This document shows, one piece after another, positions 1-8,399 of a stretch of 64,000 bases of DNA. Made by a program: the position numbers and the translations under genes. The stretch lies in the NCBI RefSeq assembly GCF_032678705.1, contig NZ_JAVTSS010000001.1, positions 1,178,001 through 1,242,000 of the forward strand, written 5' to 3'. The notes beneath the pieces are model-generated. The model did not search any database. It was not told where the DNA came from and saw only the letters and a list, made by a program, of their open reading frames with translations. Each line of letters starts with the position of its first letter. The stretch's first letter is position 1. Source of the stretch: Pedobacter frigiditerrae (GTDB lineage: Bacteria > Bacteroidota > Bacteroidia > Sphingobacteriales > Sphingobacteriaceae).

Positions 1-199
1 TAAAACATAATTCTTCCCATTGTTGATGTAAATCAGCATTTAAAACAAGAATTATTTCTGGATTGAAGATAGAATTGTAAAAAGCCAAAATGGTGTGCAT
101 GAGCACAGGCTTATCTTTTAGCAATAAGAATTGTTTAGCAACTGAATTTTGCATGCGCTTACCAGAACCGCCACCAACAATTATTGCGTAGTATTTCAT
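1..199 (-). CDS. ispD: IspD, 2-C-methyl-D-erythritol 4-phosphate cytidylyltransferase (3' end beyond window)
   Basis: Only the first 66 codons are inside the window; the gene runs off its left edge. Reading the minus strand from the ATG at 199 gives MKYYAIIVGGGSGKRM, the glycine-rich CTP-binding signature of IspD-type nucleotidyltransferases, followed by the conserved KQF and a LxxKPVLMHT segment. IspD makes CDP-methylerythritol in the non-mevalonate isoprenoid pathway in the cytoplasm. It lies downstream of queA on the same strand, 80 bases away, with an inverted repeat between them. The family call rests on the N-terminal motif only; a related sugar nucleotidyltransferase is less likely because the GGGSGKRM spacing and KQF match IspD. 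Confidence 0.85.
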   Translation of the reverse strand, partial: MKYYAIIVGGGSGKRMQNSVAKQFLLLKDKPVLMHTILAFYNSIFNPEIILVLNADLHQQWEELCF

Positions 200-220
200 T
201 TTATGCAGATATGAGAAAAT

Positions 221-274
221 AGATTGGAGATATGAGAAAGACAAACTAGGTCTCAAATCTCATATCTCCAATCT
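221..274. repeat. Perfect 17-bp inverted repeat between queA and ispD
   Basis: Arms at 221-237 (AGATTGGAGATATGAGA) and 258-274 are exact reverse complements with a 20-base loop. The left arm is preceded by a second copy of AGATATGAGA. The word TCTCAAATCTCA at 251-262 recurs at 7052-7063 inside bioA and at 53171-53182 upstream of rlmB. It could act as an intercistronic hairpin or attenuator, but no T-run follows it on the transcribed strand. Confidence 0.7.
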
Positions 275-279
275 CGTCT

Positions 280-1329
280 CTATATAATTAACATCGCATC
301 GCCATAGCTATAAAAGCGATACTTTTCTTTTAACGCTACTTGGTATGCATTCATTACATTTTCGTAACCACCAAAAGCACTTACCATCATTAACAAAGTT
401 GATTCTGGTGTGTGGAAGTTAGTGATCATACAATTTGCAATACTGAAATCGTAAGGAGGGAAGATAAACTTGCTAGTCCAATCGTTAGCAGGTTTTAACC
501 TTTTACCAGATGAAACTGCAGATTCGATAGCACGCATAGATGTTGTACCAACAGCACAAATTCTTCTTTTATCTTCAATCGCTTTGTTAACAATATCTAC
601 AGCAGGTTGTTCGATGATAAACTGTTCTGAGTCCATTTTATGTTTAGTTAAATCTTCAACCTCAACAGGTCTAAAAGTACCTAAACCAACGTGTAAAGTA
701 ACTTCAGCAAAATCAACACCTTTTAATTCTAAACGTTTCATTAACTCTCTGCTAAAGTGTAAACCAGCAGTTGGAGCTGCTACTGCACCTTCATGCTTAG
801 CGAAAATTGTTTGGTAACGTTCTTTATCTTGTGCAGTTGCTTTACGCTTGATATATTTTGGAAGTGGTGTTTCTCCTAAGATTTCAACATTTTTTCTGAA
901 TTCTTCATCAGTACCATCAAATAAGAAACGAATGGTACGACCACGAGATGTAGTGTTATCTACAACTTCAGCAACTAATAAATCGTCATCACCAAAATAT
1001 AATTTGTTGCCTACACGAATTTTACGAGCTGGGTCTACTAAAACATCCCATAAACGTAATTCTTTATTTAATTCGCGAAGTAAAAAAACTTCGATTGTTG
1101 CTCCAGTTTTTTCTTTATTTCCATATAAACGAGCAGGAAACACTTTTGTATTATTAAGGATCATGACATCCTTATCATCAAAATACCCTAAAACATCTTT
1201 GAAAATCTTATGCTCAATCTTGCCACTATCTTTGTGTAAAACCATTAAACGGGCTTCGTCTCTTTGTTCTGCAGGATTGTTCGCTAAAAGCGATTCAGGT
1301 AAATTAAACTTAAATTGAGATAACTTCAT
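280..1329 (-). CDS. queA: QueA, S-adenosylmethionine:tRNA ribosyltransferase-isomerase
   Basis: QueA moves the ribosyl part of SAM onto 7-aminomethyl-7-deazaguanine in tRNA to form epoxyqueuosine. The protein starts [16 protein letters not shown] and carries the family hallmarks RLMVL near residue 38, [14 protein letters not shown] ([11 protein letters not shown]) around residue 195, [13 protein letters not shown], and a C-terminal [21 protein letters not shown] region. Length 349 aa fits the family. An in-frame start 30 bases upstream (1359) would overlap the -7 promoter box at 1357-1364, so the ATG at 1329 is chosen. queE, an earlier step of the same pathway, lies at the other end of the window; ispD follows on the same strand. 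Confidence 0.96.
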   Translation of the reverse strand: MKLSQFKFNLPESLLANNPAEQRDEARLMVLHKDSGKIEHKIFKDVLGYFDDKDVMILNNTKVFPARLYGNKEKTGATIEVFLLRELNKELRLWDVLVDPARKIRVGNKLYFGDDDLLVAEVVDNTTSRGRTIRFLFDGTDEEFRKNVEILGETPLPKYIKRKATAQDKERYQTIFAKHEGAVAAPTAGLHFSRELMKRLELKGVDFAEVTLHVGLGTFRPVEVEDLTKHKMDSEQFIIEQPAVDIVNKAIEDKRRICAVGTTSMRAIESAVSSGKRLKPANDWTSKFIFPPYDFSIANCMITNFHTPESTLLMMVSAFGGYENVMNAYQVALKEKYRFYSYGDAMLII

Positions 1330-1356
1330 GTTTTTTTGATGTAGTAAATTAGGGCG

Positions 1357-1364
1357 CAAATTTA
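1357..1364 (-). promoter_or_regulatory. -7 promoter box of queA
   Basis: On the minus strand the sequence reads TAAATTTGCGC, matching the Bacteroidota sigma-A -7 consensus TAnnTTTG. It lies 27 bases before the chosen queA ATG. No TTG is at the ideal 19-base distance (one lies 22 bases upstream), so the -33 element is weak. Confidence 0.5.
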
Positions 1365-1489
1365 CGAATTATAATTATGTTTTTTGCAATTAATAATTCT
1401 ATGTCTTTTAGCACCAGCCAAATCAATTGTATTTTTTATAATATACATCACTATGTGTAACCTTTTTAAGTATTTTTGGTCTAAACAAT

Positions 1490-2737
1490 ATGATGATGAT
1501 TTTTAGACTCATTGGCGAGAGTTTCAGGTTTGCTTGGGATGCACTTCGCCAAAATAAATTAAGAACGGCACTTTCTCTATTAGGTATCACGATTGGTATT
1601 TTTATAATCATAGCTGTATTTACTGGAGTAGATACCATGAAGAATAAAATTCAAAGTAGTGTTGATAAACTTGGGTCTAATACATTGTTTGTGCAAAAAT
1701 GGCCTTGGATATTTAGCGATAACTTCCCTTGGTGGAAATACGTTAATCGCCCAGAACCTTCATTAAGAGATTATAATGCGTTAAAAGACCGTATGGATAT
1801 GGCGGTTGGTGTTTGTTATGAAGTTTCTACAAGCAATCGTACCATTAAATATCGTAGTAATTCTGTAGACGGAGCAAGTTTAAATGCAGCTTCTCAAGAG
1901 TATGATAAAACTTGGGATTTAGAATTTGGAGATGGAAGATATTTTACAGAAAGTGAAGGCAGGGCTGGTTCACCCGTTTGTATATTAGGTGCAGAAATTG
2001 CTGATGGTTTGTTTGATGGTGAAGAGCCAGTTGGTAAACAAATTAAAGTAATGGGTAGGAGAGTAACAGTTGTTGGTGTTTTTAAAAGAGAAGGTGAGGA
2101 TATGATGGGAATGTCTCAAGACAAGAACGTACTTATTCCATTAAATCTTGCTAAAAGTATGTTCGACGTTAACAACGAAAGATATAACCCACAGGTAACT
2201 GTTAGAGGAAAAGAAAATATAAGCTTAGAAGAGGTTGAAAGTGAATTGAAAGGCCAAATGAGATCTATTCGACGTTTAAGACCAGGTCAAGAAGATGATT
2301 TTTCCCTAAATAAAACTACAATGCTTTCTAACCAATTGGATATTATGTTTGGTGTTGTTAAGGTTGCTGGTTGGATAATAGGAGGGTTCTCTATATTAGT
2401 AGGTGGTTTTGGAATTGCTAATATCATGTTTGTTTCTGTAAAAGAACGCACCAATATTATAGGTATTCAAAAATCTTTAGGTGCTAAAAATTACTTTATT
2501 TTATTGCAATTTATTTTCGAAGCAGTTGCGCTATGTATTATGGGAGGTTTATTTGGACTTGGATTAGTATATATAGGTACATTATTAATTACTTACCTTG
2601 CTGATGTTGAAGTGATTTTATATTTAAGTAATATAACATTAGGTATAGGAGTTTCAGTTATCATTGGTTTAATTGCGGGTTTTTGGCCTGCCTATGCTGC
2701 TTCAAGGTTAGATCCAGTAGAAGCGATACGTTCTTAA
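1490..2737 (+). CDS. ABC transporter permease, MacB/FtsX type
   Basis: The protein (415 aa) has the MacB layout: one membrane helix near residues 25-50 (LLGITIGIFIIIAVFTGV), a periplasmic MacB_PCD domain to about residue 280, then three C-terminal FtsX helices. The last part has the typical KERTNIIGIQKSLGAK segment between helices 2 and 3 and the terminal RLDPVEAIR motif. Such permeases move envelope lipids, peptides or macrolides with a separate ATPase. No ATPase or MFP partner gene is adjacent, so the substrate is unknown. Three consecutive ATG codons (1490-1498) make the exact start uncertain by one or two residues. It converges on the aminotransferase gene across a bidirectional terminator. 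Confidence 0.9.
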   Translation: MMMIFRLIGESFRFAWDALRQNKLRTALSLLGITIGIFIIIAVFTGVDTMKNKIQSSVDKLGSNTLFVQKWPWIFSDNFPWWKYVNRPEPSLRDYNALKDRMDMAVGVCYEVSTSNRTIKYRSNSVDGASLNAASQEYDKTWDLEFGDGRYFTESEGRAGSPVCILGAEIADGLFDGEEPVGKQIKVMGRRVTVVGVFKREGEDMMGMSQDKNVLIPLNLAKSMFDVNNERYNPQVTVRGKENISLEEVESELKGQMRSIRRLRPGQEDDFSLNKTTMLSNQLDIMFGVVKVAGWIIGGFSILVGGFGIANIMFVSVKERTNIIGIQKSLGAKNYFILLQFIFEAVALCIMGGLFGLGLVYIGTLLITYLADVEVILYLSNITLGIGVSVIIGLIAGFWPAYAASRLDPVEAIRS

Positions 2738-2910
2738 CCCCTAATCCCCTAAAGGGGACTTTGCAATTCGCAGAGATATAAGTTATAAAAAAAGAGCTTC
2801 GAATTTTCGAAGCTCTTTTTTTGTTCAATTATTTTGAAAATTAATATGAACCTAAATTTGTTAGTCCCCTTTAGAGCCTGCTCCGATTTTATATCAGAGG
2901 GATTAGAGTT
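2738..2910. repeat. CCCCTAA / AAAGGGGACT repeats flanking the terminator
   Basis: Directly after the permease stop comes CCCCTAATCCCCTAAAGGGG (2738-2757), continued by ACTTT. Its part AAAGGGGACT (2751-2760) returns inverted as AGTCCCCTTT at 2863-2872, so the two copies enclose the terminator hairpin. A close relative of the first copy lies between etfB and etfA at 48661-48685. Such short palindromic words are scattered through intergenic DNA of this window; their role is unknown. Confidence 0.55.
2793..2816. terminator. Bidirectional rho-independent terminator
   Basis: AGAGCTTCGAA at 2793-2803 pairs with its reverse complement ending at 2816, flanked by an A-run before (2787-2793) and a T-run after (2816-2822). 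It can stop transcription from both sides and separates the convergent permease and aminotransferase genes. Confidence 0.9.
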
Positions 2911-2914
2911 TAAC

Positions 2915-4111
2915 TTAACTCAGTTTAGCTAATGCTTCTTTAATTCTTCTTAAAGCTTCAATTAAGCTCTCATCAGAGGCTGCGTAAGATAAACGAATGT
3001 AATTGTTGTTTCCGAATGAATCTCCACCAACAGTTGCTACGTGACCTACATTTAAAAGATATAAAGCTAAGTCTGCAGAATCTTTAATCACATTTCCATC
3101 AGCATCTTTTTTGCCAAAGAAAGAGCTAATTTCAGGGAAGAAATAAAATGCGCCATCTGGTAAGTTTGTTTTAACACCTGGAATATCATTTAACAATTCG
3201 TAAACTAATTGTCTACGTCTTGCAAAAGCCTTTTTCATCTCCAATACTGTTTCTAAGCCTGATTCGTAAGCTACAATACCAGCTCTTTGAGAAATTGAGC
3301 AAGTTCCAGAAGTAGTTTGACCTTGCATTTTATCGTTAGCCGCTGCAATTTCCTTGTTTGCAGCAATGTATCCTAATCTCCAACCAGTCATTGCAAATGC
3401 TTTAGAAAAGCCATTAACAATAATTACACGGTCTTTAATACTGTCGAATTGTGCAATAGATTCATGTTTATCAACAAAGTTGATGTGTTCATAAATCTCA
3501 TCAGATAAAATATAGATGTCTGGATATTTTTCAAATACTTTAACTAATGCTGCTAATTCTTCTCTACTATAAACTGTACCTGTTGGATTACATGGCGAAG
3601 AAAACATGAAAAGTTTACTTTTTGGTGTAATTGCAGCTTCTAATTGTTCTGGAGTAATTTTAAAATCACTTTCAATTGTCGTATCGATGAAAACAGATTT
3701 ACCTTCAGCTAAAACAACCATTTCAGAATAAGAAACCCAATATGGAGTTGGGATAATAACTTCCTCTCCTGGATTAATTAAAGTTAATATAACGTTAGAT
3801 AAAGATTGTTTAGCTCCTGTAGAAACTACAATCTGCGAAATATCATAATCTAAATTATTTTCGGTCTTTAATTTATTTACAATCGCCTTGCGCAATTCTG
3901 GGTATCCTGGAACAGGAGAGTATCGAGTATAGTTTTCGTCTAACGCTGTTTTTGCAGCTTCTTTAACGTGGTCTGGTGTATTAAAATCTGGTTCGCCAAT
4001 GCTTAAGCTAATAATGTTAATTCCTTTGGCTGCTAATTCGCGACCAAGTTTGGTCATTTTAAGTGTAGCGGACTCTGATAAGTTGTTGATTCTTTGAGAT
4101 AAAACTGCCAT
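2915..4111 (-). CDS. Aspartate aminotransferase family, PLP-dependent class I/II
   Basis: The enzyme (398 aa from the ATG at 4111) transfers amino groups between an amino acid, probably aspartate, and a 2-oxo acid. Seen in sequence: LSIGEPDFNTPDHV and YSPVPGYPELRKAI near the N-terminus, FSSPCNPTGTVYS, LSDEIYEHINF for the PLP-ring aspartate, and SFSKAFAMTGWRLGY with the Schiff-base lysine. This is the Ib aspartate aminotransferase pattern; substrate preference cannot be read from the sequence. An in-frame start at 4159 is rejected because a full promoter lies between it and 4111. It is a single-gene unit between two promoters or terminators. Confidence 0.93.
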   Translation of the reverse strand: MAVLSQRINNLSESATLKMTKLGRELAAKGINIISLSIGEPDFNTPDHVKEAAKTALDENYTRYSPVPGYPELRKAIVNKLKTENNLDYDISQIVVSTGAKQSLSNVILTLINPGEEVIIPTPYWVSYSEMVVLAEGKSVFIDTTIESDFKITPEQLEAAITPKSKLFMFSSPCNPTGTVYSREELAALVKVFEKYPDIYILSDEIYEHINFVDKHESIAQFDSIKDRVIIVNGFSKAFAMTGWRLGYIAANKEIAAANDKMQGQTTSGTCSISQRAGIVAYESGLETVLEMKKAFARRRQLVYELLNDIPGVKTNLPDGAFYFFPEISSFFGKKDADGNVIKDSADLALYLLNVGHVATVGGDSFGNNNYIRLSYAASDESLIEALRRIKEALAKLS

Positions 4112-4129
4112 AATATTTTTGTGAATGCG

Positions 4130-4159
4130 CAAATATAAAAACCAAATGTTACTAGGCAA
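4130..4159 (-). promoter_or_regulatory. Promoter of the aminotransferase gene
   Basis: On the minus strand a TTG (4159-4157) stands exactly 19 bases before TATATTTGCGC, whose -7 box TATATTTG covers 4137-4130. This is the textbook Bacteroidota arrangement TTG-N19-TAnnTTTG. It places the transcript start a few bases before the ATG at 4111. Confidence 0.7.
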
Positions 4160-4204
4160 TAAAAAAGATACTTTTTCTTAAAATTCGATGCGTAAACTGT
4201 ATTT

Positions 4205-5203
4205 TTGCCTACTAATTATCAGATTTTGCAGCCAAGAAAGAAAGCTATTCTTATTTCACTCTGTGTGAGCATTGTTTTAATGCTGGCAAAGTTTGCAGCT
4301 TATTTTTTAACTAATTCTAATGCAATTTTAACTGATGCAGCAGAGAGTATAGTTAATGTAATTGCCAGTTCATTCGCATTTTACAGCATTTATTTAAGTA
4401 CTTTACCTAAAGATGAAAACCATCCTTATGGCCATGGTAAAGTAGAGTTTTTCTCGGCCTTTGTAGAAGGTGTTTTAATAGGTGTTGCAGGTATAATCAT
4501 CATATTTAAGTCGGGGCATGATTTATTTTTCCCAAGCCAAATAAAGCAGCTTTATGATGGGGCAATTATTATTGGGTGTACTGGGGTAGTTAATTTAATT
4601 ATTGGATTTTATCTGATTCAAACAGGCAAAAAACATCAGTCTATTACTTTAGAGGCAGATGGAAAGCATTTATTAACAGACGCCATTACCAGTGCTGGTT
4701 TAGTTTTGGGAGTAATACTGATTCAGTTCACTCAAATTTATTGGTTAGACAGTGTTATTTCTATCGCCCTTGGCTTATATATTATTTTTAACGGTTACAA
4801 ATTAACTAGGCGTTCTATAGGCGGCTTAATGGATGAAAGTAATATAGAATTAGTAGAGAAAATTGTTGCTGTTTTACAAAGAAATAGGCAAGATAGCTGG
4901 ATTGATGTTCACAATTTAAGGGCCCAACAATATGGTGCCGATTTACACGTGGATTGTCATGTTACGCTTCCTTATTACTTTGATTTAAATACCGTTCATA
5001 AAGAAATATCAAGCATTGATAAATTAATAAACGTTACTGGTTCTCATCAGACAGAACTATTTATTCATGCAGACCCTTGCCTGCCTGCTTGTTGTAATTA
5101 TTGTAAAGTACCAAATTGCCCTGTTAGACAAGAAGATTTTAAAGGTGAAATAAAGTGGACGATGGAAAACGTAACGAAAAACCAAAAACATTTTAGCCAA
5201 TGA
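4205..5203 (+). CDS. Cation diffusion facilitator family metal exporter
   Basis: An inner-membrane exporter of Zn, Fe or Mn type divalent cations driven by protons. The sequence shows about five to six helices in the first 200 residues with the metal-site motifs TDAAESIVN (helix 2) and LLTDAITSAG (helix 5), the conserved HPYGHGK loop, and a cytoplasmic C-terminal domain from about residue 205 with DVHNLRAQQYG and HVDCHVTLP. The extreme C-terminus has a Cys-rich CLPACCNYCKVPNC stretch, probably an extra metal ligand cluster. No ATG is available: the start is TTG at 4205, or TTG at 4226 if the TATTTTTG at 4200-4207 is the -7 promoter box. It opens a five-gene operon and overlaps the next gene by 4 bases. 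Confidence 0.92.
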   Translation: MPTNYQILQPRKKAILISLCVSIVLMLAKFAAYFLTNSNAILTDAAESIVNVIASSFAFYSIYLSTLPKDENHPYGHGKVEFFSAFVEGVLIGVAGIIIIFKSGHDLFFPSQIKQLYDGAIIIGCTGVVNLIIGFYLIQTGKKHQSITLEADGKHLLTDAITSAGLVLGVILIQFTQIYWLDSVISIALGLYIIFNGYKLTRRSIGGLMDESNIELVEKIVAVLQRNRQDSWIDVHNLRAQQYGADLHVDCHVTLPYYFDLNTVHKEISSIDKLINVTGSHQTELFIHADPCLPACCNYCKVPNCPVRQEDFKGEIKWTMENVTKNQKHFSQ

Positions 5204-5637
5204 GTTACTTTAATGTAAGAGTTTATGGATTGCTCATCAATTCTAAAAATGAGGTTTTGGTAAGTGATGAACACGAATATGGACAATTCTTTTCTAAATT
5301 TCCTGGAGGTGGATTAGATCTTGGCGAAGGTTTGATAGATGCGCTTAAACGTGAGTTTATGGAGGAATGTAATGCCGAAGTTGAAGTTACTGGTCACTTT
5401 TATACAACTGATTTTTACGAAAAATCTTCTTTTAACGATAGTCAAGTAATTAGCATTTATTATTTGGTTAAAGCTGTTCATCCTTTGCAATTAAGCTTTA
5501 AGACAAAAACTTTTGATTTTGATGAGGGAATTTTTCAATCTTTTAGATGGATTAATCTTAAAGATTTATCAGCAGATGACGTTACATTTAAAACCGATAA
5601 AGCTGTAGTAAAGCTTTTAAAGAAAGAGGTTTTTTAA
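5200..5637 (+). CDS. NUDIX hydrolase
   Basis: A 145-residue protein with a NUDIX box at about residues 30-52: GGLDLGEGLIDALKREFMEE, matching G-x5-E-x7-RE-x2-EE. The usual glycine two residues after EE is replaced by asparagine. These enzymes hydrolyse nucleoside diphosphates linked to another moiety; the substrate cannot be told from the sequence. The ATG overlaps the stop of the exporter gene (ATGA), so the two are translationally coupled, and the protease gene begins one base after it. Confidence 0.88.
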   Translation: MSYFNVRVYGLLINSKNEVLVSDEHEYGQFFSKFPGGGLDLGEGLIDALKREFMEECNAEVEVTGHFYTTDFYEKSSFNDSQVISIYYLVKAVHPLQLSFKTKTFDFDEGIFQSFRWINLKDLSADDVTFKTDKAVVKLLKKEVF

Positions 5638-5638
5638 A

Positions 5639-6514
5639 ATGAGAGAAAGGATTTTATATTATGCAATGCCCGTTTTGAAACTGCTTTTATTCTTGACTTT
5701 GTGTTTTTTTTGTTTCTTGCCAACACCCATTATTGTTCAGTTTAGCTTTATTCAACAAGTCGAAAATCTCCTCATCGCAGATTTGATAGTCGAATTGGGC
5801 CTATGCTTAGCTGTATTTGGAGCATTGTTAATGGTTCTCAGAATTTTAAGGCAATATAGTTTATACGATGTTTTTATAATTCCAGAAAGTTCAATTTCAG
5901 GATTTTTAAAAGGAAGTCTAATCGGCTTGTGCTTAATTTCTGCTTGTGTTGGCTTTGTAATGTTGAACGGAAACGTCGTTTTTAGTTCTGGAAATATCAG
6001 TATAATTACGTTTTTTGGCTATTTAATATTCTTTATTTTAGTAGCGATTTTTGAAGAATTATTGTTTAGAACTTTCCCCTTATTAGTTTTCGCAGAGCGA
6101 TATCATATAGCAATAGCTATCTTCTTAAGCAGTGTTTTATTTGGATTGGCTCACCTTGGTAACAATGGATTTACTTGGTTAGCTATGTTAAATATAACTT
6201 TGGCAGGAATTCTATTCTCAATTTTCACACTACAAAAATGGAATATAAGTTGGGCAATAGGCATACATTTTGGGTGGAATTTTACGCAAGGAACCATTTT
6301 AGGCTATCAAGTCAGTGGCGGAAAATCTTCAGGAATACTAATTTCGAAGCCAGTAGGAGAAACATATTTATCAGGAGGTATTTTTGGAATCGAAGGTTCT
6401 GTTTTTTGTACTGCTATATTGATTATTGTAATCACATTTTTGGTATTCAAATACAAAATTGAACCTGTTCAGGAAATACTATTGGAAGAACCGGAAGAAG
6501 AAGAAACAATATGA
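5639..6514 (+). CDS. CPBP family intramembrane glutamic endopeptidase
   Basis: A polytopic membrane protein (291 aa, about seven to eight helices) of the CPBP/Abi (CAAX protease and bacteriocin-processing) family. The three family motifs are present: EExxxR at E139-E140-R144, FxxxH at F168-H172 (FGLAH), and HxxxN at H210-N214. These residues form the intramembrane glutamic protease site. Bacterial members process or protect against peptides, and targets are usually unknown. The C-terminus ends in an acidic tail (LLEEPEEEETI). The gene is coupled to its neighbours by a one-base gap before and a 4-base overlap with bioA after. Confidence 0.88.
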   Translation: MRERILYYAMPVLKLLLFLTLCFFCFLPTPIIVQFSFIQQVENLLIADLIVELGLCLAVFGALLMVLRILRQYSLYDVFIIPESSISGFLKGSLIGLCLISACVGFVMLNGNVVFSSGNISIITFFGYLIFFILVAIFEELLFRTFPLLVFAERYHIAIAIFLSSVLFGLAHLGNNGFTWLAMLNITLAGILFSIFTLQKWNISWAIGIHFGWNFTQGTILGYQVSGGKSSGILISKPVGETYLSGGIFGIEGSVFCTAILIIVITFLVFKYKIEPVQEILLEEPEEEETI

Positions 6515-7779
6515 GTTTAATAGAAAGAGATAAAAAAGTAATCTGGCATCCATATACTCAAATGAAGGATGCACAAAATCCTATTCCTATTGTTAAAGGA
6601 GAAGGCGTTTATCTTTATGATGAAGATGGGAATAAATACATAGATGCTGTTTCTTCATGGTGGGTAACTATCCATGGTCACTCACATCCATATATTGCAG
6701 AGAAAGTTTCGGCACAATTAAAGAAACTAGAACACGTAATTTTTGCTGGCTTTACTCACGAGCCCGCAGTTCTTTTGGCAGAACGATTATTACATTTATT
6801 ACCAGGTAAGCAAGATAAAATTTTCTATAGCGATAATGGTTCAACGGCGGTTGAAGTGGCGTTAAAAATGTGCTTGCAATACTGGAATAACAAAGGAAAC
6901 GACAAAAAGAAGAAAGTTTTAGCGTTTAAAGATGCTTATCACGGTGATACTTTTGGCGCAATGTCTGTAAGTGGAAGAAGTATTTTCACCAATCCATTTA
7001 ACGATTTGTTATTCGATGTGGAATTTATCGATTTGCCTAATGAGAAAAATATCTCAAATCTCACTTCTCACATCTCAGATCTATCTTCTCAGCTTTGCTG
7101 TTTCATCTTCGAGCCTTTAATTTTAGGTGCTGGCGGAATGTTAATGTACGAAGCTAAATACCTTGATGAACTTCTAAAAACTTGTAAGGAAAACGATGTC
7201 CTGACTATTGCGGATGAAGTTATGACGGGTTTCGGTCGCACAGGCACATATTTCGCTTGTGAGCAATTAACTCAACATCCAGATGTATTCTGCTTAAGTA
7301 AAGGTTTAACTGGCGGAACAATGCCCATGGGTGTAACCAGTTGTAACGAGAAAATTTTCGAAGCCTTTTTAAGTGATGATAAACTAAAAACCTTGTATCA
7401 CGGACATTCATTTACTGCTAATCCTGTGGCTTGTGCAGCTTCTTTAGCAAGTTTAGACATTTTATTAGCTGATGAAACTTTAGTAAATATCAAAAGGGTA
7501 GAAGTACAACACAAAGAATTTTTCAAACAAATAGAAAACCATCCTAAAGTTAGAACCATTCGGCAAACCGGAACTATCATTGCCATAGAATGGGAAACAG
7601 GAACCGATACTTCATACCTTAGCGGACTAAGAGACAGACTTTATAATCACTTTTTAAGCAAGGGGATTATACTTCGACCGTTAGGGAACATCATTTATAT
7701 CTTACCTCCTTATGTCATTTCTAACGATGATTTGGCGTACATTTACAACTCAATTCAACAAGCTTTAGACGAAATATAA
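6511..7779 (+). CDS. bioA: BioA, adenosylmethionine-8-amino-7-oxononanoate aminotransferase
   Basis: BioA makes 7,8-diaminononanoate from KAPA with SAM as amino donor, the antepenultimate step of biotin synthesis. Seen: IWHPYTQMKDA at the N-terminus (the SAM/KAPA site signature), SSWWVTIHGHSHPYI, FYSDNGSTAVEVALKM, DEVMTGFGRTG, and the PLP lysine in LSKGLTGG. Length 422 aa is normal. At residues about 180-194 the coding sequence consists of a copy of the intergenic ATCTCAAATCTC repeat, read in frame as a Ser/Leu/His-rich linker. No other biotin genes are in the window; an uncharacterised diiron protein follows one base after the stop. Confidence 0.95.
   Translation: MSLIERDKKVIWHPYTQMKDAQNPIPIVKGEGVYLYDEDGNKYIDAVSSWWVTIHGHSHPYIAEKVSAQLKKLEHVIFAGFTHEPAVLLAERLLHLLPGKQDKIFYSDNGSTAVEVALKMCLQYWNNKGNDKKKKVLAFKDAYHGDTFGAMSVSGRSIFTNPFNDLLFDVEFIDLPNEKNISNLTSHISDLSSQLCCFIFEPLILGAGGMLMYEAKYLDELLKTCKENDVLTIADEVMTGFGRTGTYFACEQLTQHPDVFCLSKGLTGGTMPMGVTSCNEKIFEAFLSDDKLKTLYHGHSFTANPVACAASLASLDILLADETLVNIKRVEVQHKEFFKQIENHPKVRTIRQTGTIIAIEWETGTDTSYLSGLRDRLYNHFLSKGIILRPLGNIIYILPPYVISNDDLAYIYNSIQQALDEI
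7051..7092 (+). repeat. ATCTC-type repeat inside bioA
   Basis: This stretch of bioA is built of repeated (T)CTCA/ATCTC units: it begins ATCTCAAATCTCACTTCTCA and continues CATCTCAGATCTATCTTCTC. The word TCTCAAATCTCA is identical in the intergenic repeats at 251-262 and 53171-53182. It encodes a surface-loop linker between DLPNEKN and CCFIFEP, where BioA proteins vary in length, so the enzyme is probably intact. Confidence 0.65.
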
Positions 7780-7780
7780 T

Positions 7781-8389
7781 ATGCAATTAACTTCGATTTT
7801 AGAAAATATTGTGAACAATAATGTTCTGCATTCCAGATGGTTAAATACCTTATCTTATATGGAAAATGCAGGTGCAAAAAAGATATCAGCCTCTGAGCAT
7901 AAAGAAGAAGTAACGCTACTGATTTTAAAGCATGCTGCAGAAGAACATCGCCACGCTTATTATTTAAAAAAGCAACTGGCAAAACTTGATGAAAATCTTT
8001 GCAAGACTTATAGCAATGCTGAATTATTGGCGCCAAATCATACTAAATATTACTTGAATACTTTAGATGTTTTGGTGTGTAGATACTTAAAAAACCATTT
8101 CAAATTATCTGGCTACGATTTAAAATTTGCCGCTTATCTTTTTGTGACTTATGCTATTGAAGTTAGAGCAGATGAGCTTTATCCTATCTACCAAGAAATT
8201 TTAACTGCAAAAGAGAGCAGAGTTACAGTAAAATCTATCATTTTAGAAGAAGAAGGTCACTTAGAGGAAATGTTAAACCAGTTAAGAGAATTTTCTGCAG
8301 ACTGGGAAAAACATGCAAATGAGATTATTAAGATTGAACAGCAAATGTTTAACGATTGGATGGTAGGATTAGCAAAGGAAGTAGCCTAA
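7781..8389 (+). CDS. Uncharacterised ferritin-like diiron protein linked to bioA
   Basis: I do not recognise this 202-residue protein as a named family. It is predicted all-helical and has every ligand of a ferritin-like diiron site: E28, E55-x-x-H58 (in AAEEHRHAYYL), E127 (in AIEVRADELY) and E157-x-x-H160 (in LEEEGHLEEM), with 27- and 30-residue spacings as in four-helix diiron oxygenases and ferritins. No signal peptide is seen, so it should be cytoplasmic. It starts one base after the bioA stop and ends the five-gene operon. A role as an oxygenase or hydroxylase connected with biotin precursor supply is an inference from context only; an iron-storage or tRNA-hydroxylase-like role is also possible. 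Confidence 0.8.
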   Translation: MQLTSILENIVNNNVLHSRWLNTLSYMENAGAKKISASEHKEEVTLLILKHAAEEHRHAYYLKKQLAKLDENLCKTYSNAELLAPNHTKYYLNTLDVLVCRYLKNHFKLSGYDLKFAAYLFVTYAIEVRADELYPIYQEILTAKESRVTVKSIILEEEGHLEEMLNQLREFSADWEKHANEIIKIEQQMFNDWMVGLAKEVA

Positions 8390-8399
8390 TATTTGCAAA

